Positions 6,506-9,528 of a stretch of 9,528 bases of DNA are shown here, in pieces; within the stretch, counting starts at the first letter, position 1; every line of letters starts with the position of its first letter. Made by a program: the position numbers and the translations under genes. The stretch is from Comamonadaceae bacterium. Its GTDB lineage: Bacteria > Pseudomonadota > Gammaproteobacteria > Burkholderiales > Burkholderiaceae_C. The stretch is taken from the NCBI GenBank assembly GCA_947458415.1, contig CANGZG010000088.1:1-9528 (forward strand). The letters run 5' to 3'. Below the pieces are notes generated by a model. It had not been told where the DNA came from. It saw only the letters and a program-made list of their open reading frames with translations, and did no database searches.

Positions 6506-7333
6506 TCAATTTCCTTGGAAGACTGGATGCTGCTTGGCGGCGAATGCTTCATAAGCACGGTGAAAATCTTGTGTTTGCATGCAAATCGCTTGGGCTTGCG
6601 CTTCGGCCTCGATCGCTTGATCCAGCGACATGTTCCATTCTTGGTGCAACATGGTTTTGGTCATGCCGTGTGCAAACGTCGGACCTTCTGCCAATGAAGT
6701 GGCCCATTGCAATGCGGCTTGGGTCAATGCGCTGGGCTCATGGAGCTGGTTGAAAAATCCCCAAGCGAACCCTTCATCGGCGGTCATCGCTCGACCGCTG
6801 AACAGCAACTCACTGGCCCGGCCTTGTCCTATGACGCGAGGCAGCAAACTGCACGCACCCATGTCAGCCCCGGCCAAACCGACACGCGAAAACAAATACG
6901 ACACTCGGGCTTGAGGCGTACCCAATCGCACATCACTGGCCAAGGCCAGCATCGCACCTGCACCCGCGCACACACCGTCAATCGCTGCCACAATGGGTTG
7001 GGGACACAGTCGCATCGCCTTGACCAATTCGCCTGTCATTCGTGTGAAGGACAACAACTCGGGCATGGTCATGCGTGTCAGCGGTGCAATGATGTCGTGC
7101 ACGTCGCCACCTGAACAGAAATTACCCCCGGCGCCTTGCATCACAATCACTCGAACGTCATTGGCATGACGCAGAGAAATGAACAAATTTCGCAGCTCTG
7201 CATACGACGCAAAGGTCAAAGGGTTTTTCCGTTCAGGCCGGTTCAGGGTCACGACGGCCACACCAGTCGGGTGGCATTGCCAATCAAAATGGTGGGCGTG
7301 GTAATTGGCCAATGAACGGGTGTCGGGGTGCAT
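6506..7333 (-). CDS. Enoyl-CoA hydratase/isomerase (crotonase) family protein
   Basis: The 275-residue product has the crotonase fold, which binds CoA thioesters and stabilises an enolate through an oxyanion hole. The first strands read VAVVTLNRPERKNPLTF (25-41). The two oxyanion-hole segments are GAGGNFCSGGDV (67-78) and DGVCAGAGA (119-127). By alignment to rat mitochondrial hydratase, both catalytic glutamates are replaced: Met128 stands for Glu144 and Phe148 for Glu164. An Asp at GADMG (Asp157) could serve as an alternative acid/base, as Asp does in some isomerases and hydrolases of this family. It is therefore probably not a simple hydratase; isomerisation, hydrolysis or ring opening are possible. 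The ATG at 7333 is preferred because it lies 26 bases after the MarR stop and gives a normal-length N-terminus. The longer frame starting at 7474 would run back through the end of the MarR gene. Its TGA touches the next gene's ATG. Confidence 0.9.
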   Translation of the reverse strand: MHPDTRSLANYHAHHFDWQCHPTGVAVVTLNRPERKNPLTFASYAELRNLFISLRHANDVRVIVMQGAGGNFCSGGDVHDIIAPLTRMTMPELLSFTRMTGELVKAMRLCPQPIVAAIDGVCAGAGAMLALASDVRLGTPQARVSYLFSRVGLAGADMGACSLLPRVIGQGRASELLFSGRAMTADEGFAWGFFNQLHEPSALTQAALQWATSLAEGPTFAHGMTKTMLHQEWNMSLDQAIEAEAQAQAICMQTQDFHRAYEAFAAKQHPVFQGN

Positions 7334-7359
7334 CGGGCTGTGTGTGGGAATGAAATGGT

Positions 7360-7839
7360 TCAAGGGCTCTCCAGAGAAGCAAGTTGCACACTGTGTTGCT
7401 TGACTTGACCAAGCAGTGCGTGAAGTTGGGACATGTCTTTGCTGTTGAGGTTGGCAAATGCATGAACAATCCAAGCCTCATGACGCTTGGCCATTTTTTT
7501 AAACAGTTGGCGACCTGCGGGTGTCAAGCGCACCAACCACGCACGACGGTCATCTGGCAGATTGACCCTCTCAACCAAACCTTCTTTGACCAATTGGTCA
7601 GTCACTGGCGTGATGTTGCCGCCGGTCACCATCATGCGGCGCGACAGTTGATTCATCTTCATGCCCTGGGGTTCGCGCTCCAGTTGGGCCATCAAATCAA
7701 ACCGTGGCAAGGTGGTATTGAATTCATCACGCAATCCGGCACGCACTTGTTTTTCAATCAATTGGGTACAGGTCAGCATGCGCAGCCACAAGCGCAAGGC
7801 TTGGGGATGGGTGCTGTGTAAACGGGCTTCAAGGTCCAT
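7360..7839 (-). CDS. MarR-family transcriptional regulator
   Basis: The 159-residue product matches a MarR winged-helix regulator in length and layout. An N-terminal dimerisation helix (about 12-40) is followed by a winged-helix DNA-binding domain. The recognition helix lies at about residues 73-88 (GGNITPVTDQLVKEGL), and the wing has the characteristic DDRRAWLVRLTPAG (96-109). C-terminal dimerisation helices complete it. MarR proteins usually repress and are released by an aromatic ligand. It is embedded as the second gene of the operon, 6 bases after the monooxygenase stop and 26 before the crotonase. It is thus likely made from the same transcript and autoregulated, perhaps by the aromatic acid or its CoA thioester, as reported for other MarR regulators of aromatic-CoA pathways. 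The operator should lie upstream of the operon, beyond the right edge of the window. Confidence 0.92.
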   Translation of the reverse strand: MDLEARLHSTHPQALRLWLRMLTCTQLIEKQVRAGLRDEFNTTLPRFDLMAQLEREPQGMKMNQLSRRMMVTGGNITPVTDQLVKEGLVERVNLPDDRRAWLVRLTPAGRQLFKKMAKRHEAWIVHAFANLNSKDMSQLHALLGQVKQHSVQLASLESP

Positions 7840-7845
7840 GGCGGG

Positions 7846-9528
7846 TCATTGGCTAGGTTGCAGGCGATAGAGCTGATCGCGGCCCGCTTCGTAGGGCTGG
7901 GGCCAAACGACGTGACGGCTTGCCAATTTGGCGGCTTCATGCAACGTCCAGTGGGGATTGGCCAAGTGCGGCCTGCCCACGGCACACAAATCCGCCCGAC
8001 CGGCGGCGATGATGCTGTTGGCATGGTCAGCCTCAGTGATGGCGCCAACAGCCATGGTCGCGATATGCACTTCATTGCGAATGCGGTCGGCAAAGGGTGT
8101 TTGGTACATGCGGCCATAGACTGGTTTGGCAGCACGGGTGGTTTGTCCCGATGACACATCGATCAGATCGCAGCCCGCGTCTTTGAACAAAGCAGCGATC
8201 AGGACGGCATCGTCATCGGTGTTGCCCCCTGGCGCCCAGTCATGGGCAGAAATACGCACCGCCATGGGTTTGTGGGTTGGCCAGGCGGCACGCATGGCCC
8301 GAAACACTTGCAAGGGATACCTGCAACGGTTTTCCAAGGAACCACCATGCTTATCTTGGCGCAGATTGGTCAATGGACACATGAAGCCCGACAACAAATA
8401 GCCATGTGCGCAATGCAATTCCAGCCAATCAAACCCAGCGGCGTTAGCGCGCTGCGTTGACGCGACAAATGCATCCAACAGTGCTTGCATCTCGTTTTCA
8501 GTCATCGCCAACGGGACTTGGTTGTTTGGGCCATACGGCACTGCGCTGGCAGCCCACAATGGCCAATTGTTCTCAGGCAAAGGTTCATCAATCGATTGCC
8601 ATCCCAGCTGGGTGGAGCCTTTGGCCCCACTGTGACCCAGTTGGATGCCGATGTGGGCTTGTTGCTGGTGCACAAACCGGGTGATCCGCTCGAAAGATTG
8701 CTGCTGTGTGTCATTCCACAAACCCGGGCAGCCGGGTGTGATGCGGCCCTCAGGTGTTGGGCTGGTCATTTCAACCATCACCAATCCCGCACCTCCCATG
8801 GCGCGGGCGCCGAGGTGAACCAAATGGAAGTCACCTGCCACGCCGTTCACTGCGCTGTAAGTGGCCATGGGCGAAACCACAATTCGGTTTTTCAAACAGA
8901 TGTCGCGCAACTGAAAAGGCATGAGCATCGGCGCAATGACCTGTCCACCTGACAACCATGCCTCATAGGATTCAAGCCAATCACGGTCACGCAGCCGCAG
9001 GTTTTCGTGGCTGATGCGTTGCGAGCGTGTCAGCAACGAGTAGGTGAACTGTTCAATGGGCATGTGGGCGTAGCGGCCCACATGTTCAAACCACGCCGTG
9101 GAATTGCGCGCCGCATTTTGAATTTTCAACACCTCGACACTGCGCCTGTCTTCATAGGCTTTCAATACATCTGGCATGGAAGCATCAGGATGTGCAGCAA
9201 ATGCATGGGCCAAATCAATGGCATCTTCAAGAGCCAGTTTGGTGCCGCTGCCAATCGAGTAGTGCGCGGTATGGGCCGCGTCCCCCATCAGCACCACTGG
9301 TACCGAGCTGCCATCGGGATGAATGACAGAGTGCACCCAATTTTTGCAAATCACTCGGGGAAACTGAATCCAAATCGCCGAGCCACGCAAGTGAGAAGCG
9401 TTGCTCATCAGAGCGTGACCGCCAAGGTATTTCGCAAACAATTGCTGACAAAACGCAATGCCTTCTTCCTGCGAGCATTGGTCAAGCCCGTGTGCACGCC
9501 ACACTTCATCTGGCGTTTCCACAATGAA
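7846..9528 (-). CDS. Bifunctional aryl-CoA flavin monooxygenase / old yellow enzyme-type reductase (5' partial)
   Basis: The visible 560 residues are the C-terminal part of a two-domain flavoenzyme; the frame stays open through the window edge (first codons Phe-Ile-Val), so the GTG at 9522 is internal. The remaining N-terminal portion of a class A FAD monooxygenase includes GDAAH (about 82-86) and GSGTKLALEDA. From about residue 200 an old-yellow-enzyme TIM barrel follows: KNRIVVSPM, QLGHSGA, HCAHGYLL (His372 and His375, the substrate-binding pair position), and VGRP near the end for FMN phosphate. This architecture is that of 2-aminobenzoyl-CoA monooxygenase/reductase (AbmA in Azoarcus evansii) and of salicylyl-CoA 5-hydroxylase. 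Family members have roughly 760-790 residues, so some 200-230 residues, including the GxGxxG motif, lie outside. It is the most upstream visible gene of the operon and would hydroxylate the aryl-CoA at C5 and, in the aminobenzoate case, reduce the ring. Confidence 0.92.
   Translation of the reverse strand, partial: FIVETPDEVWRAHGLDQCSQEEGIAFCQQLFAKYLGGHALMSNASHLRGSAIWIQFPRVICKNWVHSVIHPDGSSVPVVLMGDAAHTAHYSIGSGTKLALEDAIDLAHAFAAHPDASMPDVLKAYEDRRSVEVLKIQNAARNSTAWFEHVGRYAHMPIEQFTYSLLTRSQRISHENLRLRDRDWLESYEAWLSGGQVIAPMLMPFQLRDICLKNRIVVSPMATYSAVNGVAGDFHLVHLGARAMGGAGLVMVEMTSPTPEGRITPGCPGLWNDTQQQSFERITRFVHQQQAHIGIQLGHSGAKGSTQLGWQSIDEPLPENNWPLWAASAVPYGPNNQVPLAMTENEMQALLDAFVASTQRANAAGFDWLELHCAHGYLLSGFMCPLTNLRQDKHGGSLENRCRYPLQVFRAMRAAWPTHKPMAVRISAHDWAPGGNTDDDAVLIAALFKDAGCDLIDVSSGQTTRAAKPVYGRMYQTPFADRIRNEVHIATMAVGAITEADHANSIIAAGRADLCAVGRPHLANPHWTLHEAAKLASRHVVWPQPYEAGRDQLYRLQPSQ

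Noticed and set aside
7334..7474. An N-terminal extension of the crotonase frame back to 7474.
   Set aside because: It would overlap the MarR gene by over 100 bases, is Cys/His/Pro rich and unlike the family; the ATG at 7333 fits the family length.
9520..9522. GTG at 9522 as the true start of the monooxygenase/reductase gene.
   Set aside because: The frame stays open to the window edge, and the remaining sequence begins in the middle of the FAD monooxygenase domain, without the GxGxxG motif.

Overview
The window looks like a chromosomal segment of a betaproteobacterium of the order Burkholderiales, probably close to Comamonadaceae. The basis is the order rpsK-rpsD-rpoA-rplQ and the character of the encoded proteins: a 207-residue S4 without a zinc cluster, a 331-residue RpoA and a 129-residue L17. 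No 16S gene is present, so the genus is not determined.

Left third (1-2440, + strand): this is the distal end of the ribosomal alpha operon. It holds the last codons of rpsK, then rpsD, rpoA and rplQ. The spacers of 83, 109 and 86 bases each contain two or three short GC-rich hairpins ahead of the next Shine-Dalgarno. Only 21 bases after rplQ lies a complete 77-base initiator tRNA (CAT anticodon, unpaired first acceptor position, encoded CCA), followed by a strong intrinsic terminator. No terminator separates rplQ from the tRNA, so the tRNA may be transcribed with the operon.

Middle (2469-3293, + strand): a single alpha/beta hydrolase with an intact Ser-Asp-His triad starts 28 bases after that terminator. 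It ends 15 bases from the convergent operon that fills the rest of the window.

Right two thirds (9528 down to 3309, - strand): a compact five-gene catabolic operon. Gaps are 6 and 26 bases, then a direct TGA-ATG junction and a 4-base GTGA overlap. In order of transcription it encodes: a flavin monooxygenase / old-yellow-enzyme fusion of the 2-aminobenzoyl-CoA monooxygenase/reductase and salicylyl-CoA 5-hydroxylase type (N-terminus outside the window); a MarR regulator; a crotonase-fold protein lacking both classical hydratase glutamates; an acyl-CoA dehydrogenase with its catalytic glutamate; and a benzoate/2-aminobenzoate-type CoA ligase fused in frame to a RidA/YjgF domain. Together they describe an aerobic CoA-thioester route for a hydroxy- or amino-substituted benzoate: CoA activation, flavin-dependent ring hydroxylation and reduction, then beta-oxidation-like steps.

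The most noteworthy item is the ligase-RidA fusion. Its RidA part has Met where canonical RidA has the carboxylate-binding Arg. A CoA-thioester enamine, expected if the substrate is 2-aminobenzoate, has no free carboxylate at that position. The fusion therefore suggests a dedicated imine/enamine hydrolysis step tied to the activating enzyme. This is inference from domains and context; the substrate is unproven.
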